From Fulvia fulva (Eukaryota > Ascomycota > Dothideomycetes > Mycosphaerellales > Mycosphaerellaceae), in assembly GCF_020509005.1 (NCBI RefSeq), contig NC_063021.1, positions 1,922,001 through 1,986,000 of the forward strand: 64,000 bases of DNA, written 5' to 3'. Shown here in pieces: positions 31,951 through 47,607 of this stretch; the first letter of the stretch is position 1; every line of letters starts with the position of its first letter. The notes under the pieces are model-generated. The model worked only from the letters and a program-made list of their open reading frames with translations. It did no database searches and was not told where the DNA came from. Both the position numbers and the translations under genes were made by a program.

Positions 31951-34116
31951 ATGAGAGCTATCCCTGGCTTGCGCGACCTCAACCCGTTGCGGCTGTTCCG
32001 ACACAACTTCTCCTACCAACAAGTCCCTTCCTTTTCGACAGACAGTCTCAATGGCGCAATACAACTGGTATCAGAACGATGGCCGCAGAATGGAGTCGCA
32101 TGGCAAGAACGAAGACGAAGGTGCGGTATTGGGAGGATGTCATTCACAAAGTCGATCACGTTGGCGATAGCGAGTATAGTGCTCTTGGCAGTCTTAGCAG
32201 GAGGCGGAGTCCGTCAGGTCAGGAAACACAGAAAAGAGGAAGTCAAAGACGTGCCGTATTACTGGATGCACTACAACAGATTGAACGGATACTACAATGG
32301 CATCAGGACGCTGGTATCACCTTCGCAATACAGGGCAGATAACGGATACAACTTGACAGAGCCTTTGACCATGCAGACACAAGAACAGCCGGTCAAATAT
32401 CCCAAGGAACCTCCATTAGACCCTGTTGTGTATAATCCTTACCCGGATTTCAGCTCGCAAGAGTACCTGAAAGACCACGAGGAGGTCCACACATGCTATT
32501 GGGATGCAGAGGATACCATCGAAGTACCTGATGTGTACGCCTATCCTGGACTACCACAGCACATGCCGGATCCTTCCTTTGGCTCTTATGATGTTCTTGG
32601 CCTAGAGGACAAGATGTGCTTCGAAAGATTCGGGAGGTACGCAGGATACGGCTTTGGGTTCAACGAAAGCCAAGGAGGTCTGGGGCCTGGACAGAAGTCA
32701 GAAAAGAAGGGTAGCCAGAAGGTGTTCGAAAATGTCAAGTTCATGAATCAGTCAACGATAGATTGGGGTGATGCGCAAAGAAGGTGCTTCGAGAAGAATA
32801 AAGCTCGCTTCACGGCGGACTCGAGCAGTGGGAAGAAGCCTGTCCAGCGTCAGGCTTACGTCTTGCGCACATGGGTGGGCTACGAATACTCACCGAACCA
32901 GATGTATGCGTTGCGCGCCATGATTAACGAACTCGGTCTAAAGTCCGGCGGCGAGTATGATGTGCATTTCCTGCTGCATGTGAAGAACAACAGCATTCCC
33001 ATCTGGGCAGATAAGGATGTCTACCGTGAGACACTGGAGTCGAATATCCCGAAGGAGTTCTGGAACATGACCACTCTTTGGTCGGAGAAGCAGATGGAGG
33101 TGTACTATCCTGCACCATTTCCAGACAACTTTGCGAACATGGCAGGCAGCAAGATTCATGGAGTGTACCGTAGTGCACACTTCCCACTCCAGTGGTTCTC
33201 GCAGCAGCATCCCGAGTATGAACACTTCTGGAATTGGGAGATGGACATCCGGTATTCTGGCCACTATTACGAGTTCAATACGAAGATCGCGGAGTGGGCG
33301 AAGCAGCAGCCACGGAAGGGCATCTGGGAGAGGAGTCGACGATTCTATATCCCAAAGTATCACGGGAACTGGCAGAACTTCACGAACTTTGTAGAGCAAG
33401 AGACGGCCGAGGTTGACATCGCCAAGAACGATGTTGAGACGAGTGGTCAGGTCCCGCTATGGGGCCCTTACAAGGACTTTCCCAACCGCGGTATGCTGGA
33501 ATCGCCGCCAGGAACGACACCTCCGACTTCGTACGAGGCCGACAAATACGAATGGGGTGTGGGTGAAGATGCCGATCTGATGGTGTTCAATCCCATCTTC
33601 GACCCAGCGCTTACCAATTGGGTCTTCAGCTGGGATATCTCTGGATACAACAAGACACTCAAGCCTCCACCACGACGGACAGCCATCATTACTGTAGCAC
33701 GGCTGTCCAAGCGCTTGCTGGACACGATGCACAAGGAGACCTGGAAGATGAAGCACACCATGTTCCCGGAGATGTGGCCGCCCACCGTAGCAATGCACCA
33801 CGGTCTGAAGGCCGTCTACGTCCCGCATCCTGTATACTTCGATCGAGATTGGGATGTCAGCTACATGAACCAGATCCTGAACTATCCGGTCAACACCTGG
33901 GATTCCCCGTTCGGCTGGGGCGAGCATAACATGCTCGGTGGCAGCTTCTACTACAACAGTGGCTTTTCTGGAGCTCTCTGGAGAAGGTGGCTCGGCCAGT
34001 GGGAGAACGGCGAAGGCGGTCGCAAGCAGGAAGAAGCCGGCACTGGTCGACTGTGCCTGCGAGGAACTCTTCACCATCCTATTAAGCATGAGAAAGGTCC
34101 CGAGGACCATGAGTGA
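31951..34116 (+). CDS. DUF3405 family type II membrane protein
   Basis: This single exon of 721 residues starts at the ATG at 31951 (MRAIPGLRDLNPLRLF), the first in the frame. One membrane span near residue 75-95 (SITLAIASIVLLAVLAGGG) follows a basic stretch, suggesting a type II protein with a lumenal body. The body carries the conserved DUF3405 blocks AYVLRTWVGYEYSPNQMYALR, HFWNWEMDIRYSGHYYEF and FGWGEHNMLGGSFYYNSGF. The WEMD and FNPIFDPALTNWVFSWD stretches resemble the acidic and aromatic sites of glycosyltransferase-like enzymes. The family is fungal and biochemically uncharacterised as far as I know. A Golgi glycosyltransferase role is a guess. Several NxT/NxS sites (NMT, NKT, NFT) fit a lumenal domain. 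Confidence 0.85.
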   Translation: MRAIPGLRDLNPLRLFRHNFSYQQVPSFSTDSLNGAIQLVSERWPQNGVAWQERRRRCGIGRMSFTKSITLAIASIVLLAVLAGGGVRQVRKHRKEEVKDVPYYWMHYNRLNGYYNGIRTLVSPSQYRADNGYNLTEPLTMQTQEQPVKYPKEPPLDPVVYNPYPDFSSQEYLKDHEEVHTCYWDAEDTIEVPDVYAYPGLPQHMPDPSFGSYDVLGLEDKMCFERFGRYAGYGFGFNESQGGLGPGQKSEKKGSQKVFENVKFMNQSTIDWGDAQRRCFEKNKARFTADSSSGKKPVQRQAYVLRTWVGYEYSPNQMYALRAMINELGLKSGGEYDVHFLLHVKNNSIPIWADKDVYRETLESNIPKEFWNMTTLWSEKQMEVYYPAPFPDNFANMAGSKIHGVYRSAHFPLQWFSQQHPEYEHFWNWEMDIRYSGHYYEFNTKIAEWAKQQPRKGIWERSRRFYIPKYHGNWQNFTNFVEQETAEVDIAKNDVETSGQVPLWGPYKDFPNRGMLESPPGTTPPTSYEADKYEWGVGEDADLMVFNPIFDPALTNWVFSWDISGYNKTLKPPPRRTAIITVARLSKRLLDTMHKETWKMKHTMFPEMWPPTVAMHHGLKAVYVPHPVYFDRDWDVSYMNQILNYPVNTWDSPFGWGEHNMLGGSFYYNSGFSGALWRRWLGQWENGEGGRKQEEAGTGRLCLRGTLHHPIKHEKGPEDHE

Positions 34117-34691
34117 TGGACTACGATAAAGTGATAGCTCGGTCGACTATGTTCGACGTACATAGGGTGGGGTGTTTGAGGCGTTCTGAGCGTGGATGGG
34201 GCATTTGCGGGCGCAGTCTGGATAGAGCATGATGGCCTTGGATGGCATGTTCGGTAGCCTTGATCAGACTGATGATTGTATATATGGGTGGGCACGTCCT
34301 GGAGGTGTGCAGATTATCAATAGAGTAGAGGTAGTAGTAATACCAGAGCGGACGAATTGTAATGCATCGATGTGGATCGTGCTCACGAGATAGCGCGATC
34401 CGGGCGTTCGGGAATTAGCCGCGCATCCTTGCAACCTTGCAATGGCAACAGCCTCGGCAGGTGCTCGCTTCGCGTTTGTTCGTCAACGGTCAACACAACT
34501 TTAATCTGAAGAACAATACCCACAGCACTTTCCCGTCCAGTCTTCGATCTCGCGGGCACGAGGCAGTCACAACCACGCTCATCATACCAGGATCAGGGCG
34601 ATTGAACACTCCTCTGTTGATTCTCTCTTCCGGAACAGCCATAACAACAATACTCATGGGCAAACAAGCATAACCAGCAGTTTGTGCCATA
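34117..34691 (+). other. Intergenic, 575 bp
   Basis: This stretch separates two plus-strand genes. I see only 3'/5' untranslated-looking sequence and no repeat. Confidence 0.4.
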
Positions 34692-37334
34692 ATGGCTTCA
34701 CCCCTGCAGCACGATAGCGAGAATCTACATTCACCGGCATTACCGCAATCGGACTCACCACGAGGCCTGGGATCTGGATCGAAACAATCGCGACGATTAC
34801 AACTGCGTAATGCTGGCTTCCGTGCACCGACGCTGGCACCCAGAAAAGTTACGCCAAAGTCTATAACCTCGAGCTCCGCGACGTACTCCTCTAACAGTGC
34901 ATTTCAACTCTCGGACGCAGAGAACATCTCGCCTACTGGGAAGGGCCCCACCAAAGATCGAAGCAGTATAGGTGCTGCTCGGAAATCGAGTGGGATATTG
35001 CAGGACATTGGCAATTCTTCGACGACTCGACAAGCCAACCACGCGCGATCTCGCGTGACTTCGACAAAGTACAGACTGTCTGAAGGAAACGGCCACGTCG
35101 AGGACCCCAGGAACGGTACGAGTTCTCCGCCTGCTCCGAGCTCGATCACTATTCGCCCGCGCTCGAAGCGGCTTCGTGCAAGCATGGGCAAGCCGCGACG
35201 GTCTGGGAGTTCGGAAACGCGAAAGTACGTGGACCATCTAGAGGAGCAGCTTTCCGAGGCGCAAGCACAACTGTCGGCAATCAACTCTCCTACTATCACG
35301 AGGGCAGAGTCGTCGAGAGTGCGGACTCTCAATGCCGAGACCAAACACTTGCAAGACGAGCTGGCGGCTTGGGAGGAGAAGTTCGAGCACCGGGTACAGG
35401 GAGAGCTGGACAAGCATTTCGAGACCGAGGCTGGTTTGAGAGCACGCGTGCGGACATTGGAGGATGCGACAGAGGAGGCTCGGTTCAAGATACAGGAATT
35501 GGAGATGCAGTTGGACTCGGCAGATCAGACCATGAAAGCAGCTGAGGTCGCCAACGTGAATCTGGAGAAGCGCCTCGAGATAATGTCCGAGCTGCTTGCT
35601 ACTTCGCCTACGAAGATCGACCTACACGCCGAGACACCCTTCCGAAGACGGCAGAGCAGACCGAAGTCGATGCTTCCACGCTTTCCTACAGCAGGCTCCC
35701 TCGCCCAGTCTCCGGAGCGTCCAGCGTATACACAGCCAACATCGCCCTCGCCTCCACATATTCGGTACAGTCCTGGTGTTCCCATGTCGCCAGTCAACCT
35801 GAACTTCTCGCCAGAAGTACCGTCATCAGATGAGGAGTCGGGCTTCTCACATGCTTCTTTTGGGGCTAACTTTGCACCACCACCTTCGAATCTGGAATCA
35901 AGACCTCGAAGGAGAATGCGACGGTTTGGTGCTGGTAGTATGGGGCCAAAGCCGCTCATCCTACCTTCTACGTCAAACTGCGAGGACACACCAGCATCAG
36001 CAGCGCCACGCCTGGAACGTGACGAAGAGGAGCTGCACAGCGCATTCCCTTTCCCGCCACCTTTCAGTATGCGAAACAATGGCAGCCCACAGCCTTTGAG
36101 ACGTAGGTCATCCACTGAAGCAAGAGCTTTGTCAATGTCCGGGTCATCTTCGTCACCACGATCGGACCCGAGCCATGGTAGTCGTCGGTCGCACGGCTAC
36201 TCACATTCTGTCACCCTTGCACGGCCGGTCTCTGGCACACTAAGAGCCACACCACGGGACTTTTCATCCATAGGCTCTGCGGTTGGCACGACTATTGGTC
36301 GCAACCTGATGGAAGAACTGACTGCCGCACGAACATCTGAGGAAGATTCGAGCAGTGAGCCTTCGTCCGAGGACGCGCGAGAACAAAGCCCGATCCAGGA
36401 TGGGCTACCATTGCTTCTTGAAGAAGCTGTTCCGGCGGAACCCGATACTGCACTAGCCTTACTTGAACAATCGGAAGGCTATGTGGATGTGAACTTGCCG
36501 CCATCAGAACCGCCCGAATCACGATTCGTGTCGGGCTCCTCCACCGCAGTCGCTCTGTCCACGGCGGTGGGCACGATCAAACAGCCCCCGCCCATCAAGC
36601 TTTACCCTACAATACATAGTAGGTCTAGCAGCAGGTCTCTGGCTCCATCATCCCAAGGCTCGTTGTCAACGCTGGACAGTTTGCGGACGATCTTCAGCGA
36701 CATGTTCCGCTCACTACGCTCGCCGGCCGAGCTTGCTAGGCACCTCGTCCAGAGGGCACAGTCACACATGCAGATCCCTCGGCCATTGCTTATCGTGCAA
36801 TGGTGGCTTGTTGGTATTCTGCTAGGGCCCATGGCAAAACGGAGATTTCTTGCTCGTTCAACATGCTGCGACAGTAACAAGGAAACAACACCTTTGCTAG
36901 AGGACGAATCCCAGGAACAGGAACAGATCGCATACGGCACAGCATATCAGACTCCTCAAAGCTCACCACTACCTCCCCGAGCACGAAGCGCGCCCTTGGT
37001 AGCTGGTAAAGGCAAGAAGCGGGCAACATCGGCAGGTGCTAAGGGTACTGCTTGTGGTAAGGCCGCTAAGCACTGCCCTAACCATCCGAAGCGCTTCAAG
37101 CATAGTCCGTGGTTGTGGCTCAAGTTTAGTATCACTTTGGCCTTTGCTGTTGGTGTGGCCTTTAAGGACGGACCTAGTAGCCTATTGAAGGAGGCTGATT
37201 GCCATTGCAGGAAGAGAAGCATCAGCAGGACTGGGCGAAGGGCACGAGGTGACGATGAAGTGTTGTCGACGCCTAATTTGCGCAGTCCTGATGAGACTGT
37301 GACGTGGCGGCAGCAGCATCGAAATGCAGGATAG
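34692..37334 (+). CDS. Coiled-coil protein with C-terminal membrane segments
   Basis: This is a single exon of 880 residues with an ATG at 34692. The N-terminal 170 residues are Ser/Arg-rich and disordered. A coiled coil runs from about 178 to 300 (RKYVDHLEEQLSEAQAQLSA, LNAETKHLQDELAAWEEKFE, ARVRTLEDATEEARFKIQEL and onward). A long Pro/Ser-rich linker follows. Two hydrophobic stretches lie near the end, PLLIVQWWLVGILLGPMA (about 700) and WLWLKFSITLAFAVGVAF (about 810-830), separated by a basic, Gly/Lys-rich loop. The architecture suggests a tail-anchored or hairpin membrane protein with a cytosolic or nuclear coiled coil, such as a nuclear-envelope, spindle-pole or ER tether. I do not recognise an orthologue. 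Confidence 0.75.
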   Translation: MASPLQHDSENLHSPALPQSDSPRGLGSGSKQSRRLQLRNAGFRAPTLAPRKVTPKSITSSSATYSSNSAFQLSDAENISPTGKGPTKDRSSIGAARKSSGILQDIGNSSTTRQANHARSRVTSTKYRLSEGNGHVEDPRNGTSSPPAPSSITIRPRSKRLRASMGKPRRSGSSETRKYVDHLEEQLSEAQAQLSAINSPTITRAESSRVRTLNAETKHLQDELAAWEEKFEHRVQGELDKHFETEAGLRARVRTLEDATEEARFKIQELEMQLDSADQTMKAAEVANVNLEKRLEIMSELLATSPTKIDLHAETPFRRRQSRPKSMLPRFPTAGSLAQSPERPAYTQPTSPSPPHIRYSPGVPMSPVNLNFSPEVPSSDEESGFSHASFGANFAPPPSNLESRPRRRMRRFGAGSMGPKPLILPSTSNCEDTPASAAPRLERDEEELHSAFPFPPPFSMRNNGSPQPLRRRSSTEARALSMSGSSSSPRSDPSHGSRRSHGYSHSVTLARPVSGTLRATPRDFSSIGSAVGTTIGRNLMEELTAARTSEEDSSSEPSSEDAREQSPIQDGLPLLLEEAVPAEPDTALALLEQSEGYVDVNLPPSEPPESRFVSGSSTAVALSTAVGTIKQPPPIKLYPTIHSRSSSRSLAPSSQGSLSTLDSLRTIFSDMFRSLRSPAELARHLVQRAQSHMQIPRPLLIVQWWLVGILLGPMAKRRFLARSTCCDSNKETTPLLEDESQEQEQIAYGTAYQTPQSSPLPPRARSAPLVAGKGKKRATSAGAKGTACGKAAKHCPNHPKRFKHSPWLWLKFSITLAFAVGVAFKDGPSSLLKEADCHCRKRSISRTGRRARGDDEVLSTPNLRSPDETVTWRQQHRNAG

Positions 37335-38176
37335 GTTTGATAATCGACGGACGACAGTACATTGTGTAAGGCGCAAGCCCGAAGGCTCAGTGGCAGCAGG
37401 CCAGTCTGACAAAGCTCTTATGTATGATACCATGAATGAACCACTACAAGCAAAATCAAAATTATGAGTCCTGTATCATGTTCGTCATGTTACATTCTTG
37501 CGGACATGGCTCTGCACCATCGTCTCACCAAAGTCGAGCAAAGATTGATGTCTTGGCATCACATGCCCACCACTCAAATCACACACCCTCCCACGAAGCA
37601 AAAGATAACGCGGCTAAGTTCATTCAGCTCACTAACTACCGAAACCACATTGAAGGGCTTCGTGTAACTAATGACCTGATTGACTTAACCAGCTGGCTTA
37701 TCCTTTGCTCCGGCCGTTGAAGGCTCGAAACTTGCTCTACCCGCCAAATGCCCGTCCGTTAAGAACTTGATTGAAAGGCCGCGATTTATGGTAAGTGGCT
37801 TTTTGGAAATTCGCCAACTCACCCACGCCGCCTGACAATGCAAGAGATGCCACTAGGACTCTTCCATTCTGATTCGTGGTTCTTTTCGTGGGGGTGGTGA
37901 GGTGGAGGTTGTATATAGCACTTCATTGTTCGGATCACGTTGGGCTCTAGTGCGCATACGATGGCATTTCACAGGTCAAACGGACCCTCGTGTGCTTCAC
38001 ATGTCGCTACCGCCTCTTCTTCACATCACCACTAATTCTCCCTCACACCAGCCTCACCTCTTTCGCACAGCCACCTCGTTTGTATCACCACATCTACCTC
38101 ACATTACCAACATCCATTCGACCGCCGTGGCACACTACTGCCCGACTCGAACAATATCACCGCCGACGGACGAACG
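37335..38176 (+). other. Intergenic, 842 bp
   Basis: No gene is supported. The last 200 bases are very C/A-rich (CACATCACC, CTCACACCAGCC) and look like the leader and promoter of the gene starting at 38177. Confidence 0.45.
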
Positions 38177-38855
38177 ATGCCACCTCACAAAGTGCCCGCT
38201 GGTGTCATGAAAAAGACAGCGCGCAAAGACACCAAGAAGAAAAGTCGCGGAGAGTGTGACCGCATCGCTGCACTCAATCGCGTAAGTTGCATGGTGAACC
38301 CGGTGATGCAGCTCGCTAATACTCATTTAGGCGCGTTCGCCACTTCTGCGCCTGCCAGCAGAGCTGAGGAGCCGCATCTACGACTACGCCCTGGTCGAGG
38401 AACGCGACATCGTCCTCACCGCGCAGACGCGAGAGCCACCACTCCTCCACGCAAGCCGCCAGATCCGAGCCGAGACCGTCAAGATGTATTACTTGTCCAA
38501 CAAGTTCTCCATGGACATCCTCAACTGCGACGCACGGCTGTTCTCCGCGTTCGCTCAGCGTGTTGGAGAGTTCGAACGGTCGGGCGATGATGTGTTCATA
38601 TCGGTCACAACTCGTGCAGGAGCTCATTGGCCAAATTTACTGGCATGGTGCCGGAGAGTCCACGAGGTTAAAGTCTGGCCCATGAGCCCTTACGGCGGCG
38701 TCCATGGTAATGTGTATGATGTGATCGCTGCAGCTACTACCATGGCGCACCAGATGCGAGAGCTGCCGTGGGAGACGTGCCTGAGGGTCCTCGACACGAT
38801 GAGGGTGGTGGCAGGATCTGCGGATCTGGAGTGGATGGACGACCTGGAGATGTGA
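38177..38855 (+). CDS. 2EXR/F-box-like protein
   Basis: Two exons, 38177-38281 and 38331-38855, flank a 49-bp intron (GTAAGT...CATTTAG, phase 0). The product has 209 residues. Exon 1 encodes a basic N-terminus, MPPHKVPAGVMKKTARKDTK. Exon 2 starts with the family core SPLLRLPAELRSRIYDYAL, followed by LLHASRQIRAETVKMYYLSN, the typical second block (..SRQIR.E....Y...N.F). This is the common 2EXR/F-box-like protein of filamentous ascomycetes. Function is generally unknown. It is an intact relative of the frameshifted gene at 53-894, sharing LPAELR.RIY.YA, though the two are otherwise divergent. Confidence 0.8.
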
Positions 38856-39261
38856 TGGGCTCGAAAGACCCGCTGGCTGCTTTATGGACCTAGAGTTGGC
38901 GAATTGCTGGTCGGTGAGTATAACGGTACCGCCACTTCACGTGCAACCAACATCTCTCACATACGCAATTTCCACATCTCTACAGAGCTTTCCCTCGTCC
39001 AGCCGCAGAGCATCAACTTCTCCACCCGTGCCTCTACAAGCAACATCGTGTCAGGGCCGTTTTGATGTGCCTAGACCAATGCCGGAAGCTCCACTAGAGA
39101 GATAGGATTTATACCAAAGTGCTTGGCTGAATTGATGAGGTAGCGATGCGATGAATCATACGCCAGGCGCTAAGCGAATCGGATAGTGTTTGTACAGTGG
39201 TTACATTGATGTCCCGACAAGGTCAATGGGTGTGAGCGAACCCGGCATGCGTTGTACACAT
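38856..39261. other. Intergenic between convergent genes
   Basis: The stretch (406 bp) holds the 3' ends of the 2EXR-like gene (+) and uS15m (-). Nothing else was recognised. Confidence 0.4.
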
Positions 39262-40452
39262 CTACAGGCTGATCTCGCCCTTCCATGTGCCGTCCGTCAG
39301 ACCCAATGTATCAATAAGGTTCTGCCATCTCGGCCCACCTCGCTCTTTCCTCCTCAGGTAGTTCATCAGCTTTGCTCTTCTGTGCACCAGCAGCCTCAAA
39401 TTCCGCTTGTTCATCTTGTCCGACGGCGTGCCTCTCAACTCCAAGCCATCAGCCAAAGCACGGATCTTCGCCGTCAATATGGCGATCTGAACCTCGCTGC
39501 TACCAGTATCCTGACCAATGCGTGGGAACTTTTCCGCCTGGTTCCTCGATGCTTTCGATGTACGTCTTGCTGGCAGTTTCTGGTCTGTATTGTGTCGCCC
39601 AAACGTCTCAATGCATCTCTGCGTGTTCACCCGTAAGCGGTCCTTGCTGCTGCCCAGCGACAGGCTGGATATCCGCTTCAATGCCTCCTGCGCAATCTCG
39701 TGCTCTTCCTGCATTTTCTTCTCTCTCGATTCTGGTGTGCTCTCTGAGGTGAAATCACTCAGCATTGCTGATGAGCTGGTCCAGTCTGGGCGAGATGACT
39801 TTCCCGAATCAATGGTGTCGCCTACCAGCGCTTTGATCGCATCGTTGGTGTCAGGGTCCAACAGAGGGTCCTCGCCTTTCTGTGTCCCCTGCTCGTCCGA
39901 GACCGACCTACCAACCCCGTACTCGTCCTCAAAACTGGCCTTCGCAACCTCGGGTAAAGGCTGGGTTAGCCATTTGCTCCTCTTCACTCCGTGCTCGAGC
40001 TCCTCCTTGTCAAGATAGAAGTTGAGATGGTTGTTTTTCTCGGCCTTTGCACCAGGAGCTCCTGACGCGGGTGACTTGGAAGTCCTCGTTCGTGCTGACG
40101 GTGTCGACGGAGAGGGTTCAGACGGTATTGCTGTGTCGAAAGATCGTACAAATGGCGTTTCGATACCACGAATCGGGTCTCCTAATGCGCCTGCCCTCTC
40201 CTTCTTCAACACCTCCTGCCTACTCAAATTTGCCGCTTTTCGTGCTTTCGCCTGCGCGATGGCATATGGATCTCGATGTTTCCGCTTCTGCGCAACAGTC
40301 GATGCTTGCGATGAAGGGGTCGATGAGAAGGCACGTAAGGCGTGAGTGCATTGGGGTGCTGAGGGACGTCAATCTCTGTAGGAGTCATTGCTCTGATATT
40401 ACTGACCATTCTGCGCCCGCAGGCATTGGACGATGGGTATTCGTGGCGGCAT
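39262..40452 (-). CDS. MRPS28: Mitochondrial small-subunit ribosomal protein uS15m
   Basis: Two exons, 40407-40452 and 39262-40358, around a 48-bp intron (GTCAGT...CCTCAG) give 380 residues. The spliced N-terminus MPPRIPIVQCLRAQNAPQCT and the following HALRAFSSTPSSQASTVAQ make a typical mitochondrial targeting peptide with an FSST cleavage-like motif. The middle 200 residues are a fungal extension. The S15 domain occupies the C-terminal 100 residues: QDTGSSEVQIAILTAKIRAL, RNLRLLVHRRAKLMNYLRRK and the end DTLGL. Known relatives (yeast Mrps28) bind 15S rRNA in the mitoribosomal small subunit. Assignment is strong. The 5' exon rests on splice signals and frame closure (1143 nt). Confidence 0.9.
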
Positions 40453-40695
40453 CGTTGTTGTTGGAGAGTCACTCCATCGACATTCGTTGCCTTCCTTGAA
40501 TCTGCGGCCATCGGGAGTCCCACTAGCGCGTTTCTGCCGCGGCAGCTTGGGCTGATTTTCATTGGATGAATAAGCGAGCCACACTCTTGGCAGATCAATT
40601 CAATCAATCAATCCTCACGTCGAAAAGTTCGCCGACCAGCACAGCAACAGGAATATCTCTCTTCGCAACTCTCCTTGACGCCAAACACCGCGAAG

Positions 40696-41742
40696 ATGGC
40701 TGCCCCAAAGAACTTGCCACCGGCCATGAACGCCACCGCTCAGGACATCGAGCTGCTGCTGTCCGCCCAATGCCACATCGGCAGCAAGAACCTCCAGGTG
40801 CACATGGAGCCATACCTCTGGAAGACTCGCCCAGACGGTGTCAATGTTATCAACATCGGCAAGACCTAGTACGTGAAGCTCACAGCTCTTCTACGCACAG
40901 CATGCGCGCGACTACGCAGAAAGGCGAACTCGGCGCATTCTCTGCGGCTTCGAGGGCATATATCAAGACATGTTCGCGCTAACACATGCTACAGCGAGAA
41001 GATCCTCCTCGCCGCCCGCATCATCGTCGCCATTGACAACCCAGCCGACGTTGCCGTCATCTCCGCCCGTCCATACGGTCAGCGTGCCGTCCTCAAGTTC
41101 GCTGCCCACACCGGTGCTACTCCAATCGCTGGTCGTTTCACCCCAGGTAACTTCACCAACTACATCACCCGCTCTTTCCGCGAGCCACGCTTGATCATCG
41201 TCACCGACCCACGCACCGACGCCCAGGCCATCAAGGAGGCTTCCTACGTCAACATCCCGGTGGTCGCCCTCACCGACACCGACTCTCCAACCGAGTACGT
41301 CGACGTCGCCATCCCAACCAACAACAAGGGTCGTCACTCGATCGGTCTCGTTTGGTGGTTGTTGGCACGTGAGGTCCTCCGTCTCCGCGGCACTCTCGCC
41401 AGCCGTGAGACCGAGTGGGACGTCATGCCCGATTTGTACTTCTACCGCGATCCAGAGGCTGAGGAGAACAAGGACTCGGCTGGTCAGGATGAGGCCAAGG
41501 TTCCAGGTGCCGACGAGGTTGGCCCAGGCGCTGTCGAGAGCGGCTTCAACAACGAGTGGGAGGTCGGTAACGCTGGCACAAGCGCATTCGCCGCTGCCAG
41601 CGGCACTGCAGGCGCACAGGCTGCTTCGACATGGGATGCTGAGGGTGCAGACTGGGCCGCTAGCAGCGCTCCAGTCGAGACCGGCAACCAGGGCTGGGCT
41701 GCTGAGACTGGCGCACAGGCCGCACCAGAGACCAACTGGTAG
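40696..41742 (+). CDS. RPS0: 40S ribosomal protein S0 (uS2)
   Basis: Two exons, 40696-40868 and 40995-41742, encode 306 residues. The 126-bp intron (GTACGT...GCTACAG) falls inside the conserved [13 protein letters not shown]. The start [20 protein letters not shown] and the uS2 blocks [58 protein letters not shown] and [19 protein letters not shown] are near-identical to fungal S0/laminin-receptor-type proteins. The C-terminal tail is Ala/Glu/Trp-rich ([20 protein letters not shown]), as usual. The codons are strongly biased to C-ending, as expected of a highly expressed gene. It is needed for 20S pre-rRNA maturation and 40S assembly. Confidence 0.97.
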
Positions 41743-47188
<5,446 letters not shown>

Positions 47189-47607
47189 AGCTGACTTTGG
47201 TCTGTGTAGGAGAGGATTCGCGAAGGGACTAACGGGTCGACACTGACACGGTTGTACAGTAACGAGACGTTCGTATTCATGTCACACTATCTTCAACTTC
47301 CTTAAGATCCCTTGCACCCGTTCACGACTCCAGCCACGCCAGCACCATGTCAATGGGCATGGCCTATCTCTAGCCGAGTTCCGGCTAAAGGCCAAACTTT
47401 GAGCTTATATATCTGCTTTTCCCCCTCTCCAACGTTACGCCACTACATCCGCTAAATGCAGGTACAATGCTTGTCTGTTGTATATCATTACGACTCCACG
47501 GTAGCAGTAGCATTGACGTAGGGCCGCGTTACGAGATGTCAACTACATGTATACCGCCTCTGTGCCGTTCACCATGAACTCCGAGCTCTAAGCTTACCAC
47601 GGCCAAG
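47189..47607 (+). other. Intergenic with a CCG-N5-CGG palindrome
   Basis: This 419-bp stretch separates AROM from the GH20 gene. It includes the inverted repeat at 47371-47387 (listed separately) and a TATATAT string near 47405. Confidence 0.5.
47371..47387. promoter_or_regulatory. TAGCCG-N5-CGGCTA inverted repeat
   Basis: A perfect inverted repeat (TAGCCG, spacer AGTTC, CGGCTA) contains an everted CCG-N5-CGG pair, the kind of half-site arrangement bound by fungal Zn2Cys6 dimers such as Leu3. It lies about 220 bp before the GH20 start and about 20 bp before a TATATAT string. Its role is inferred only. Confidence 0.3.

Noticed and set aside
40869..40994. Possible snoRNA in the RPS0 intron
   Set aside because: No C (RTGATGA) and D (CTGA) box pair and no H/ACA hinge was seen in the 126-bp intron.
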